Source: a virus
Strand: one strand, 5' to 3'
Length of the DNA: 39,528 bases
IMG/VR virus record: IMGVR_UViG_3300003323_000938
Location: 1 to 39,528 of that record
Shown: positions 16,009-24,072 of the stretch, one piece after another
Position numbering within the stretch: the stretch's first letter is position 1
How the letters are laid out: every line of letters starts with the position of its first letter
The notes under the pieces: model-generated
Told to the model about the DNA's origin: nothing
Databases searched by the model: none
The model's input: the letters and a program-made list of their open reading frames with translations, nothing else
Translations under genes and position numbers: made by a program

Positions 16009-16497
16009 TCACCGAGCCTGTGTCCACACGTCGGCCAGCAGAATCGGCACCAGGATGTCCATGATGCGGTACTGCGCCGAGGCTTCAGGGGAACCGACTT
16101 TCATGTATCCGCATTTCGCCACCACGCCCTGGCTCTTTTCGCCCAGAAGATCGATGGCGTAGATGGATTCGGTGAACGTGAATCCCTCGTTGAATTTCCG
16201 CATGATCAGCGCGGTGGCATTGATGACTTTCGGGTCGACCACGTCCGGTGTCTGCTGTGCGGTGGAGAAGTACAGGCGGACGATGAATTGGACGCGCAGG
16301 GACGTGACGTTGGTTCCCGACAATCCGGCCACCGGGTCGATGGCGTCAGGCGCGGGGAACACCGCCGCCACGAAGTGGCCGACATTTCCGTCCAGCTCGA
16401 ACGCCTGCACGGAATCGAACAGGGCCGTCTGCTCCAGGTAGCTCACGATGTCGTTGATGAGCGTCTCATAGGCGAAACCGCCTTCGGGCGCGGTCAT
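16009..16497 (-). CDS. Tail terminator-like protein
   Basis: A 162-residue protein in the position of the tail terminator, between the neck protein and the tail tube. It has an N-terminal helix (YETLINDIVSYLEQTALFD) and alternating strands, the layout of such proteins, which cap the tube and join it to the head. Assigned by position and length rather than clear motifs. Confidence 0.55.
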   Translation of the reverse strand: MTAPEGGFAYETLINDIVSYLEQTALFDSVQAFELDGNVGHFVAAVFPAPDAIDPVAGLSGTNVTSLRVQFIVRLYFSTAQQTPDVVDPKVINATALIMRKFNEGFTFTESIYAIDLLGEKSQGVVAKCGYMKVGSPEASAQYRIMDILVPILLADVWTQAR

Positions 16498-16880
16498 GCG
16501 TTCATCCTGTCTATGAACCGGCGCAAGTCACCTTCGACGTACTTCAAAATGCCTCGGTTGAGCTTGGCGGTTTCCTTTTGGAACAGGTGATAGCCGGGGA
16601 ACTGGGTCACCGGAGCGTTGCGGCTGCCGATACCCTCCAGCCACCAGGCGTACACCTTGCCCTCGCCGTCGATTTTCGACGCCCCGAAGGACAGCGGCTC
16701 GGCGTGCACGGTGCTCTCATACGCGCCGGTAGGCACCTTGAACGTGGAGAACATCGACGTGCGTAGTTCTCGCACACCCTGATCAGCCACGTTCATCGTC
16801 ATGTCGCCCTGGAAATGGCGCATATCAGCGTCCCATTCCGCAGAGCTGAAGAACGGGCCACGAAATTCCACGTCGTTCAT
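16494..16880 (-). CDS. Head-tail connector, HK97 gp10-like
   Basis: A 128-residue protein starting at ATG 16880, which overlaps the previous stop as ATGA. It has the short alpha-beta layout of minor neck proteins (ADQGVRELRTSMFSTF; LFQKETAKLNRGILKYVEGDLRRFID). The ORF is open further upstream but that is a shadow of the adaptor gene. Position between adaptor and terminator supports the call. Confidence 0.55.
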   Translation of the reverse strand: MNDVEFRGPFFSSAEWDADMRHFQGDMTMNVADQGVRELRTSMFSTFKVPTGAYESTVHAEPLSFGASKIDGEGKVYAWWLEGIGSRNAPVTQFPGYHLFQKETAKLNRGILKYVEGDLRRFIDRMNA

Positions 16881-17938
16881 ACGACTCGCGCCGCCGTCCG
16901 GATTCGGGGGCCACGGCGGTAGCGCTGTCGGACCTGTTTCCACAGCGCGTCGGCGGTGGTGACCTTGGTCATGCTGCCGCGCTCGATGACGGTGGTGTAG
17001 CCGGCGCGCTCCAGGCCGAAGGCGCGCAGTGTCTCGGCGATGGCCAGGGTCTGCACAGGCGTGGGCACCTGGTGCACGTTGATCGGCGCGTTGACGGCGT
17101 GGGTGGCCGCGGTGGTGCCGAGCGCGCCGCGTAGCAGCGTCACGCCGCGGTTGGCGTAGACCGTGGCCCCGCTGGTGTGCGCGGCCAGCGCCGAGCCCTC
17201 CCACGCGCGCTTGACGACGGCGTTCGAGCCCGCCACCGCGGTCACCAGCATCTCCTCGGCGTCGATCAGCAGCACCTCGCCTTTGGCCACGGTGCCGGCG
17301 GACAGCGCCACCAGCGTCGCGTTGCTGTTGGCCGTCAGGTTGGCCTGGAGCGTCAGGGCGCTGTCGGCGAACGTCTTGTCCGTGATCACGCACCGCTCGG
17401 TGTCCACCCGGATCACCGAGCCGACGCCGACGGCCGTTCCGTTGGACACCACGGCTGTGGTGGTTGTGGTGCTGTTCAGGGCGGACAGCGTGCCGCCGGT
17501 GGTCTCGCGGATCGGGCAGGCCATGAACACGCCGCCGACGGCCACGGCGCGCTGGTAGGTGTCGGTGGAGCTGAACGTGGCGTTGGACGCCAGGTTCGTC
17601 TCCAGGTAGTTGAACGGCGCGGTGCTGTCGTCGACGCCGTTGCGGGCCAGGATGCCGGCGGTGATGTCGACGCCGCCGGACACGACGCTGGTGGGCTGCG
17701 CGGCCAAGTCGTTGCCGTCCAGCCACAGCCGCCAGGTGATGCCGAACTGGTGCGGCAGCCAGTCGAAGTACCGGAGGTCGGTGACGGGCCAGAACGAGCC
17801 GTCCGGCCGTTTCATGTCGGCGTCGATCAGCAGGCTGGACGACTGGATCTCACGGTCGATCTGGCTGTCCACCCAGCTGGGGGCGGTCACGTTGATGGCC
17901 TGCTTGACCTGCTCCCGCGTGCAGTACATCGGGTCCAC
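16877..17938 (-). CDS. Head-tail adaptor with inserted beta domain
   Basis: A 353-residue protein, longer than the usual 100-180. The N-terminal helical part (CTREQVKQAINVTAPSW, WVDSQIDREIQ) and the C-terminal helices (LAIAETLRAFGLER) fit a connector that binds the portal. About 180 residues between them are rich in Thr, Ser, Val and Ala, with AEEMLVTAVAGSNAVVKRAWEG, and look like an inserted beta domain. Start GTG 17938 follows GGAAGGGAGGG. Confidence 0.6.
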   Translation of the reverse strand: MDPMYCTREQVKQAINVTAPSWVDSQIDREIQSSSLLIDADMKRPDGSFWPVTDLRYFDWLPHQFGITWRLWLDGNDLAAQPTSVVSGGVDITAGILARNGVDDSTAPFNYLETNLASNATFSSTDTYQRAVAVGGVFMACPIRETTGGTLSALNSTTTTTAVVSNGTAVGVGSVIRVDTERCVITDKTFADSALTLQANLTANSNATLVALSAGTVAKGEVLLIDAEEMLVTAVAGSNAVVKRAWEGSALAAHTSGATVYANRGVTLLRGALGTTAATHAVNAPINVHQVPTPVQTLAIAETLRAFGLERAGYTTVIERGSMTKVTTADALWKQVRQRYRRGPRIRTAARVV

Positions 17939-17957
17939 GTCGGCCGCCCTCCCTTCC

Positions 17958-18182
17958 TCAGCTGCTGCCTACCGCCGGGTAGGCGTCGTCCGCGGTGCCG
18001 TCCCAGCGCCAGCCGCAGAACGGGCAGTAGATCTCGTCCTCGGGCCCAGCCTTTACTGGGGTTCCGTCGTGGGGGCAGGCTTGGGGGTGGGCTTGCCGCC
18101 ACTCTTCGCGGGTTTCTTGGGCGTACCGGAAGATGTTGAGGGCTCCGTACCACCCTGCGCCGTCGGGTTGGCTGATGGCTGC
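17958..18182 (-). CDS. Zinc-ribbon ORF with no canonical start (-1 frame)
   Basis: An open frame of up to 74 residues with TAG-free coding from 18182 to the TGA at 17958. It contains YGALNIFRYAQETREEWR, then ACPHDGTPV and YCPFCGWRWDG: the Cys pattern of a zinc ribbon, and a layout I recall from small actinophage head-module proteins. There is no ATG, GTG, TTG or CTG codon in the frame. It is in the -1 frame of the gene at 18053-18385. An ATC at 18176 has GGAGAGGG nine bases upstream. It could be made by -1 frameshifting, by a rare start, or the base count may be wrong here. Confidence 0.55.
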   Translation of the reverse strand, partial: AAISQPDGAGWYGALNIFRYAQETREEWRQAHPQACPHDGTPVKAGPEDEIYCPFCGWRWDGTADDAYPAVGSS

Positions 18183-18385
18183 TCACCCTCTCCGCTGTCC
18201 GGCTGCTCGGCGTCGTCTGTACGTACGTCCGTTCCGGCGCCCTCGGCGTCGACGTGCGTGGTGGTGTGCACCGTGACCGGGTTGCCGTCGTCGTCGAAGC
18301 CGGTCAGCACGACACCGTCAGGGTCGGCGAACAAACCGGGGAACGTCTCGGCGTGCGGGTTGTGCGCGGGTTCGGGGTGCGACAT
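18053..18385 (-). CDS. Low-complexity head-module protein
   Basis: A 110-residue protein from ATG 18385 (MSHPEPAHNPHAETFPG). The first 45 residues could be folded (GVVLTGFDDDGNPVTVH); the rest is Ser, Pro, Lys and Gly rich and unlikely to fold. It carries copy 3 of the 27-bp repeat (18215-18241) in its middle. The zinc-ribbon ORF overlaps its 3' part in the -1 frame. Function unknown; position suggests a head or neck part. Confidence 0.65.
   Translation of the reverse strand: MSHPEPAHNPHAETFPGLFADPDGVVLTGFDDDGNPVTVHTTTHVDAEGAGTDVRTDDAEQPDSGEGEQPSANPTAQGGTEPSTSSGTPKKPAKSGGKPTPKPAPTTEPQ
18215..18241 (-). repeat. 27-bp dispersed repeat, copy 3
   Basis: GGCGCC-G-GAACG, then G and ACGTACGTACAG on the minus strand, same direction as its host gene. 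Encodes GAGTDVRTD there. Confidence 0.85.
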
Positions 18386-18475
18386 GGTCTCTACCTTCCG
18401 TGTCGGCTGCCACCTGGAACGCCGCACGGACAGGGGGTACGCGCGGCGAACCGGACGGCAGTCGGGGACGTGCCG

Positions 18476-18982
18476 TCAGAACAGGAGCGGCTGGAGATTG
18501 GCCGGGCCGAAGCGCTCGGACAGGTCCGCGGCCACCATCTGGATGTTGGCGGTGCGAGCGACGGCCACGGTGGCGATGTCGACGCTGACGTAGTCGTAGC
18601 CGGGCAGCAGGCTCGGCACGTGCAGTTCCACCAGGGCGATCACCTGCTTGGTGGCGTACGTCGCGCCGGCCAGCGTCAGCGTGCCGTCGGTGGCGGCGTT
18701 GGCCACGTTCGCCCACGTCTCGGTGTTGGCCAGCAGCGTGGCCGACTTCACCCAGGCGTGGTCGGCCACGTACGGCTGGGCCGAGCCGCCCGAGCTGGCC
18801 TGCCACTGGTTGATCGTGAGCACGACGTTGGCCGTGCCCGAGGCCGCCGCGCCGAGCTCCACCAGGAAGTTCGGGTTGTTGAAGTTGCGGACGTTGGTCC
18901 GCTTGCCCGTGATGGCCGTGGTGGACAGGTCGGCCGAAGTGCCGACGAAGCCCACATCGAACGCGTATCCCAGCTTGAACAC
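18476..18982 (-). CDS. Head protein, possible decoration or fibre-base protein
   Basis: A 168-residue beta-rich protein directly after the capsid gene. GTG 18982 follows GAGAGG. It has many Ala, Thr and Val strands and no motif. Capsid-adjacent proteins of this kind are often decoration proteins; this remains an inference. The gap between it and the capsid gene carries two competing hairpins. Confidence 0.5.
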   Translation of the reverse strand: MFKLGYAFDVGFVGTSADLSTTAITGKRTNVRNFNNPNFLVELGAAASGTANVVLTINQWQASSGGSAQPYVADHAWVKSATLLANTETWANVANAATDGTLTLAGATYATKQVIALVELHVPSLLPGYDYVSVDIATVAVARTANIQMVAADLSERFGPANLQPLLF

Positions 18983-19014
18983 GAGAGTGCCTCTCTTTCA
19001 GTTCCACCCGAATG

Positions 19015-19064
19015 GGCCTGGAACGGGTCCAGGCCGACGACGCCGACCAGCGCCGCCGGCCTGG
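19015..19064 (-). promoter_or_regulatory. Two mutually exclusive hairpins after the capsid gene
   Basis: Stem A pairs 19057-19064 with 19029-19036; stem B pairs 19028-19035 with 19015-19022. Both are 8 perfect pairs and share the middle strand, so only one can form. They lie just after the capsid stop and may set how much transcript continues. Confidence 0.5.
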
Positions 19065-19068
19065 GGGA

Positions 19069-20502
19069 TCAGTGCGCCAGCGCCACGTACGGGCTGAGCT
19101 TCACGCTGGAGTTGTTGTGCGGGGTGATCGGCACCGGGACCCACGGCCGGCCGTCAACGCGCTCGATGCAGCGGAACGCGGTCTTGTCGGTGCCGAACAG
19201 GTAGTCGGTGCTGGACTCGACCTGCATGATCTGCCGGTCGCCGACCAGGTACTCCGAGAAGTCGACGAACATCACGTCAGTGGTGCCGCCGGTCGGAAAG
19301 CCGAGCGGGCCGATCTTCTCGGTGAAGATCACGGGCCGGCCGAGGATCGTGGGCACCGGAGCGCCGGTGGCGTTCTGGAGCCAGATCATCACCGGCACCG
19401 GGATCGTGCCGCCGCCGCCCGAGTTCGGGATGAAGTAGAGCTCGGCCATCTCGGCGAAGGCGTCGTGCGACATCACCCAGACGGCGTTGGGGATCGAGCT
19501 CGGGTACATGGCCTGGTACATCGCCACCAGGTCCTCGTACCGGATGTGGTTGGTCGTGGTGCGCGACACCGACACCACACCCGCGCCGTTGGCCACGCCG
19601 AGCGGCTGGGTCACACCGTCGCCGGTGAGGAAGCCAATGTCCTCGAACCAGGTGATGCCCTGGGGGAACTTCGCAGCGAACCAGGACATGAACGCCGGGG
19701 CGTCCATCATCAGCTCGTTCGGGATGCCGGCGTAACCCATCAGCTTCTTGGCGTCCAGGGTGACCTGGCCGAACTTGGCCGAGCTGTCGATACCCGGACC
19801 GCCTTCAGCCGTCCAGAAGAACTGGAGACCACCGAAGATCGAGCTGACGCGGGAGCGCTCGTCGACGGCCGGGATCGGCACCTTGAGCGAGTCCATCTGG
19901 ATGACCGTGGCGCGCTGGCGCACGATCGATTGCGGCAGCGCCAGCTGGAGGATCTCCGAGCGCAGCACCTCGGGAATCAGGAACCCGCCGTCGCTGGGCA
20001 CGATCGAGCCGTAGCTGTTCTGGATGTCCTGGTGCTTGGCCAGCGACGCCAGCAGGTCCGAACGGCCCGGCACGTTCCATTGGGACTTCGCGTCGGCGTT
20101 GATCGCGGCGAAGAACTGCCAGGTGTCCTTGAACTGGCCGTCGACCTTCGCGCCGAGGGCGGACTTGTTGTGCAGCTCGCCCTTGCCCTTGAGGTGCGCC
20201 ACCAGCCCCATGGACTGCTTCTTGGCGTCCAGCTCGGCCAGCATCTGGCCCGGCTTGAACCCCTTCGGCAAGTCCTGGCCGTGCTCGTTGAGGAACTCGA
20301 TGAGCTCCAGTTCCTTCGCGGCCAGGGTCTCGGACGCCAGCACCTGGCCGGCCTTGGTCTTGGCGTGCGCGGCGGCGTAGTTCTCGCCGAAGTTGTGCAG
20401 GAACCGGCCGAACTCCGCCGGGTCGTTGCTGATCTTGTTCCGGATGTCCTCGGTGAGGTAGGTGCCGAGTGCTTCCGGGGTGGTGGGAATCGCCGTGGTC
20501 AT
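19069..20502 (-). CDS. Major capsid protein, HK97 fold
   Basis: A 477-residue protein. Residues 1-140 form a charged helical scaffold-like segment, probably removed by the protease encoded just before it. The rest has HK97 capsid features: GGFLIPEVLRSEIL, FFWTAEGGPGIDSSAKFGQVTL, GLPNELMM-type loop and a C-terminal DVMFVDFSEYLVGDRQIM. ATG 20502 follows GAAGGG and overlaps the protease stop. Confidence 0.93.
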   Translation of the reverse strand: MTTAIPTTPEALGTYLTEDIRNKISNDPAEFGRFLHNFGENYAAAHAKTKAGQVLASETLAAKELELIEFLNEHGQDLPKGFKPGQMLAELDAKKQSMGLVAHLKGKGELHNKSALGAKVDGQFKDTWQFFAAINADAKSQWNVPGRSDLLASLAKHQDIQNSYGSIVPSDGGFLIPEVLRSEILQLALPQSIVRQRATVIQMDSLKVPIPAVDERSRVSSIFGGLQFFWTAEGGPGIDSSAKFGQVTLDAKKLMGYAGIPNELMMDAPAFMSWFAAKFPQGITWFEDIGFLTGDGVTQPLGVANGAGVVSVSRTTTNHIRYEDLVAMYQAMYPSSIPNAVWVMSHDAFAEMAELYFIPNSGGGGTIPVPVMIWLQNATGAPVPTILGRPVIFTEKIGPLGFPTGGTTDVMFVDFSEYLVGDRQIMQVESSTDYLFGTDKTAFRCIERVDGRPWVPVPITPHNNSSVKLSPYVALAH

Positions 20503-21635
20503 CCCTTGTTCCCTTCGGTCCACGCCGACGCGAATGCCGCGGCGTCCCATTCCGTCTTCTGTTCGGCCGGCGTGGTGTCGGCCTTTGCCGTGATGGTAAC
20601 CGGCGCGTTCGCGGACTGGCGGCCGTCGTACTTGTAAAACGACATGTTCCAGTCGCGCTTCTGTTCGGCGATGCTGGCCGTCGTGCCCGTTTCGCCGATG
20701 TGGTCGGCCAGGCCGGCGTCCAGCGCCTCCTGGGCGCTGTACCACTGCTCCCCGCGCATGACGTTGCGCCAGTCCTCGGCGGTGCCGCCGGCCTTGTCGG
20801 CGTACATCGACGCGATGCTGTCGGACAGCCGGTCGAGCAGCTGCTGCATCTCGGCCATGTCGGCGGCGTTGCCGCGGCACATGCCCATCGCGTCGTGGAT
20901 CATGAGCTGGCTGTTGGGCATCATCGTGAGCGAGTCGGCAGCCGCGGCGATGAAGCTGGCGGCGCTGGCGGCCAGGCCGTAGTTCACGGCGTTCACCGTG
21001 GCCGGGTGCGCCCGAAGCAGGTTGGCGATGGTGACGCCGTCGAACACGTCTCCGCCGGGCGAGTTGACCCGCAAGTGGATGACCGGCGCGGTCACGGCCT
21101 GGAGCTGCTGGGCGAACTCCGAGGCGGTGACGCCCCAGAAGCCGATCTCGTCCATCAGGTCCAGGGTGGCTTCCTGGCCGGTGGTGTTGCTGAATCGGAA
21201 CCACTGTCCGCCGTTGCTGGCCAGCTGCATCCGCGGGGCGTGCTGGCGCACCCGGTCCTCACTGGACAGCATCCCGATAGCGGCCGCGTGGTTCCAGAAT
21301 GCCTTCAAATCGGCACCCATGGAATCACCCGCTTTCCTGTTGTAATCGTTCAGATGCGCCTGAAGATGAGAACGCACCCCCGCTTTGTCGCCGTCCGGAA
21401 TACTTGATCCCGACAACCGAGCCAAACCGTTCCGGCATCCCGGAATATTCGCCGGCCCACCGTCGCTCTTGTGGTGCGGGAATTTGTAACCACTCTTCTC
21501 GTCGCCTGCGCCGTCTTCCTGCCACGCATGACAGTAGTGCAGTACCGACTTGGAATTGGGCATGGCCGCCACAGCGGCGGGACCGTCCCACGGCTCATTC
21601 ACCGTGGACGTGTGGTGCACACCGATCGCAGGCAT
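20499..21635 (-). CDS. Head maturation protease, ClpP-like, with N-terminal HHT domain
   Basis: A 378-residue fusion. Residues 1-100 hold a phage domain (GVHHTSTVNEPWD; YKFPHHKSDGGPAN; CRNGLARL) of unknown job. Residues 130-330 are a ClpP-type serine protease: NSPGG at 191-195, catalytic Ser225 in LAASAAS, His248 in MIHDAMG. It would cut the scaffold part of the capsid protein during prohead maturation. ATG 21635 overlaps the stop of the MuF-like gene by one base. Confidence 0.9.
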   Translation of the reverse strand: MPAIGVHHTSTVNEPWDGPAAVAAMPNSKSVLHYCHAWQEDGAGDEKSGYKFPHHKSDGGPANIPGCRNGLARLSGSSIPDGDKAGVRSHLQAHLNDYNRKAGDSMGADLKAFWNHAAAIGMLSSEDRVRQHAPRMQLASNGGQWFRFSNTTGQEATLDLMDEIGFWGVTASEFAQQLQAVTAPVIHLRVNSPGGDVFDGVTIANLLRAHPATVNAVNYGLAASAASFIAAAADSLTMMPNSQLMIHDAMGMCRGNAADMAEMQQLLDRLSDSIASMYADKAGGTAEDWRNVMRGEQWYSAQEALDAGLADHIGETGTTASIAEQKRDWNMSFYKYDGRQSANAPVTITAKADTTPAEQKTEWDAAAFASAWTEGNKG

Positions 21636-22438
21636 TACGCCGCCGCCTTTCGCCAGACGCCGACAACAAGTCCGCGGCACCGGTCACGGCCCAGGCAGTC
21701 GATGTAGCCGCGGACGGGGTAGTACTCGAACACCTTGGCCACGTCACCGGAGTTGACGTCGCCCAGCAGCGTGCCGTGGATCTCGTGGCAGGGCTCGCAG
21801 GTGTTGGTGTCGTTGACCTCGGACGCGTACAGGTACACGTCGTCGACATCGAGCAGCGTCGCGATGCGGGCGGCGTTGCCCGCGCCGTGCAGCAGCGCGC
21901 CGAGCACGTACTGGGTCTGGGCGTCGGTGAGGTTGGCGGCGTGATCGTGCACCAGCTGCTGGGTGTGCGGCACCGAGCTGCGCGGGCCGTGCACTCGGGC
22001 GGCCTCGCTGCCCAGCGACGTGGCCAGCTGGCTGGCCAGCAGCTGCACCGCCACCTCGGCCTCGGCGTCCAAATCGGCCTCGCTGGGCACGTGCTGAGTG
22101 ACGGCCGGTGCGCCCTGCGCGTCCAGCTCGGCGGCCACCAGGCCGGCGCTGGTGCCGGCGAACGCGGTGGTGGCCGAGGTGACCAGGCGGCGGCCGGCGT
22201 CCAGGCTGGGCAGCTTCAGCCGGCCGAGGCCACGCCGGTCGCCGGCGTGCAGCACGCGTCCCACCTCGCCCACGAACCAGCTGGACCACGCCGCCTTGAT
22301 CGACTCCCAGCCGGCCAGCAATCCGGTCAGCGCCGCGCCAAACGCAGCAGCCACAGGCGCGACGTCGACGGACTCAGCCGCGACCGGATCCTTCTGCGCG
22401 ATGGCGTCTATACGCACGTATGTTCCGGCGCCGGTCAC
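21635..22438 (-). CDS. MuF-like minor capsid protein
   Basis: A 267-residue protein between portal and protease. The C-terminal part contains the MuF pattern (SEVNDTNTCEPCHEIHGT then VRGYIDCLGRDRCRG). Such proteins are ejected or sit at the portal inside the head. GTG 22438 overlaps the portal stop. Copy 4 of the 27-bp repeat lies at its very start and codes for residues 3-11. Confidence 0.85.
   Translation of the reverse strand: MTGAGTYVRIDAIAQKDPVAAESVDVAPVAAAFGAALTGLLAGWESIKAAWSSWFVGEVGRVLHAGDRRGLGRLKLPSLDAGRRLVTSATTAFAGTSAGLVAAELDAQGAPAVTQHVPSEADLDAEAEVAVQLLASQLATSLGSEAARVHGPRSSVPHTQQLVHDHAANLTDAQTQYVLGALLHGAGNAARIATLLDVDDVYLYASEVNDTNTCEPCHEIHGTLLGDVNSGDVAKVFEYYPVRGYIDCLGRDRCRGLVVGVWRKAAA
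22406..22432 (-). repeat. 27-bp dispersed repeat, copy 4
   Basis: GGCGCC-G-GAACA, then T and ACGTGCGTATAG on the minus strand, at codons 3-11 of the MuF-like gene. Confidence 0.85.
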
Positions 22439-23820
22439 AGGTCACCCCAGCTGGGCGCGAACTGATCGACGAACGCCTGCACCGCGCGGCGGCCGGGCAG
22501 CGTGGCCATCAGCTCGGGCAGGCTCTGTACCTTGGCCTGCTGAGGGTCGGTCTGCGGCGCGTTCTGGGCCGGCCCCGGAGCGCCGACGTAGCGCATGGCC
22601 GCCATCGACAGGCTGGCCAGCACGTCATCGGGGTGGTAGCCGGCGGCCACCAGCTCGGCGGCGGCGTGCGCGTTGGCCGCGGTGGTGGCGGCATCGGCCT
22701 GCCAGTCCTCAGGGACGATGTTGTCGAAGTCGAAGCAGAACGTGCCATTGGCCGCCGAAGTGAACATCGGGAGAAAGAAGCAGTTCAGCGCCGCCCGCCA
22801 CCGCCGGCCCTTGTTCACGATGGTCCACTTGGTCCACGTGTATTCAGCAGCCTCGGCGTTGGCACGGTTCACGTCTTCAGTGACGCCGATGATGCTCTTC
22901 GGCGTGCGGTAGCCCTCGTAAATGGCGTTCCGATCATCCTGCCGCATCGCGGTGAACTGCATGTCTTTCAGCGACACGTCGTTCTGAATCCACTTGCCGC
23001 GCTCCAGAATAGCGACACGATGCGCATTGCGGACGCCGCGGTGCTGATCTGCCCACCGCTCGGACAGCTCATTCAGTTCCCGCTCCGGAATGATCGACTC
23101 TTCGTCCAGCTCGATGATGCCGCCGGGATTCGCGCCGTTCTTGAAGAAATTCCGGCGATATTCCGAGGTCATATGCGCGGCTTCAAGGTCGGTGAGCAGC
23201 GGTTTGGCCGGCGACATGCCGCCGAGCGGGTCGTTCGGGTCCGGCACCTGGATCGGGATGACCTCGTCGAAGCCGAGCGGAATGTAGCTGCCGTCGTCGC
23301 AGACGTAGGCGTAGCCGGCCAGGTAGAGCTCAGGGTGCGGGATCGGCACGATACGGGTGCGCGGCACGGGCCACAGCGAGGTGGGGATGCCGGCGGTGCG
23401 CGCCGCCACGATGTAGGACAGCCCGGTCAGCTCCACCAGTAGCTGGCTGTACTCCACAAAGAACTGGGAGTGCATGAACGGGTTCGGCCGGTTCCACAGC
23501 CGAAGCGCGGCGTGGTCCTGCACTTCCTTGCGCGGGTCGGGCCCGCTGATCCGGCCGCGACCGGTGCTGGTCTGGAACAGCCGCCACGTCAGCCCGCCCA
23601 CTGCTTCGGCGTTGAGCTGCGCCGCGGTGTAGAGCGGCGTCGACTTGCCGTACTGATCCACCTGGCGGCCGACGTCGTTGCGCGCCCCGCGCAACATCGG
23701 CAGCGAGCTGCCGCGCTTGGCCGTGATCGGCACCGGTGGCCGCTCGCCCTGGGGGAGCACCGGTGCCGAGGCGGCGAACACCCGGCGTGCCAGCTGGCTA
23801 CCGAGCGACCTCACCGCCAT
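22435..23820 (-). CDS. Portal protein
   Basis: A 461-residue HK97-type portal protein. RNDVGRQVDQYGKSTPLYT lies near the N-terminus, and LTGLSYIVAAR, PLGFDEVIPIQVPDP and EYRRNFFKNGANPGGII are typical portal segments; GYRTPKSIIGV lies in the stem. It forms the twelve-fold ring through which DNA enters and leaves. ATG 23820 was chosen; the frame is open upstream but overlaps a separate gene. Its start lies inside the small membrane gene by 23 bases. Confidence 0.93.
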   Translation of the reverse strand: MAVRSLGSQLARRVFAASAPVLPQGERPPVPITAKRGSSLPMLRGARNDVGRQVDQYGKSTPLYTAAQLNAEAVGGLTWRLFQTSTGRGRISGPDPRKEVQDHAALRLWNRPNPFMHSQFFVEYSQLLVELTGLSYIVAARTAGIPTSLWPVPRTRIVPIPHPELYLAGYAYVCDDGSYIPLGFDEVIPIQVPDPNDPLGGMSPAKPLLTDLEAAHMTSEYRRNFFKNGANPGGIIELDEESIIPERELNELSERWADQHRGVRNAHRVAILERGKWIQNDVSLKDMQFTAMRQDDRNAIYEGYRTPKSIIGVTEDVNRANAEAAEYTWTKWTIVNKGRRWRAALNCFFLPMFTSAANGTFCFDFDNIVPEDWQADAATTAANAHAAAELVAAGYHPDDVLASLSMAAMRYVGAPGPAQNAPQTDPQQAKVQSLPELMATLPGRRAVQAFVDQFAPSWGDL

Positions 23821-24070
23821 TGCCGTCCTCCCCGCGCGTGATGTAGTCGAGCGCGAAGAATGAGATGCCGACGGCGACAAACCCCGCGATCTGATGCCAT
23901 TGGAACATGGCGTAGTCCACCGAAGCCAAACCGGCGCACTGAAGCACCACCGAGCGGATGTCCGCGGCACGCCGCCGGCCGAGTCGACGAAGCCGGTCGC
24001 CGAGTTGCGCCGCCCGAGCAACACCGCCCTGCGCCGCCACCACACCGAGCTCGGAAACGCTGGCCACCAT
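23798..24070 (-). CDS. Small membrane protein between terminase and portal
   Basis: A 90-residue protein with a basic N-terminal part (RLRRLGRRRAADIR) and one hydrophobic helix (about residues 58-76, IAGFVAVGISFFALDY). Starts two bases after the terminase stop. Its end overlaps the portal start by 23 bases, so the two are translationally coupled. Role unknown. Confidence 0.7.
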   Translation of the reverse strand: MVASVSELGVVAAQGGVARAAQLGDRLRRLGRRRAADIRSVVLQCAGLASVDYAMFQWHQIAGFVAVGISFFALDYITRGEDGNGGEVAR

Positions 24071-24072
24071 CG

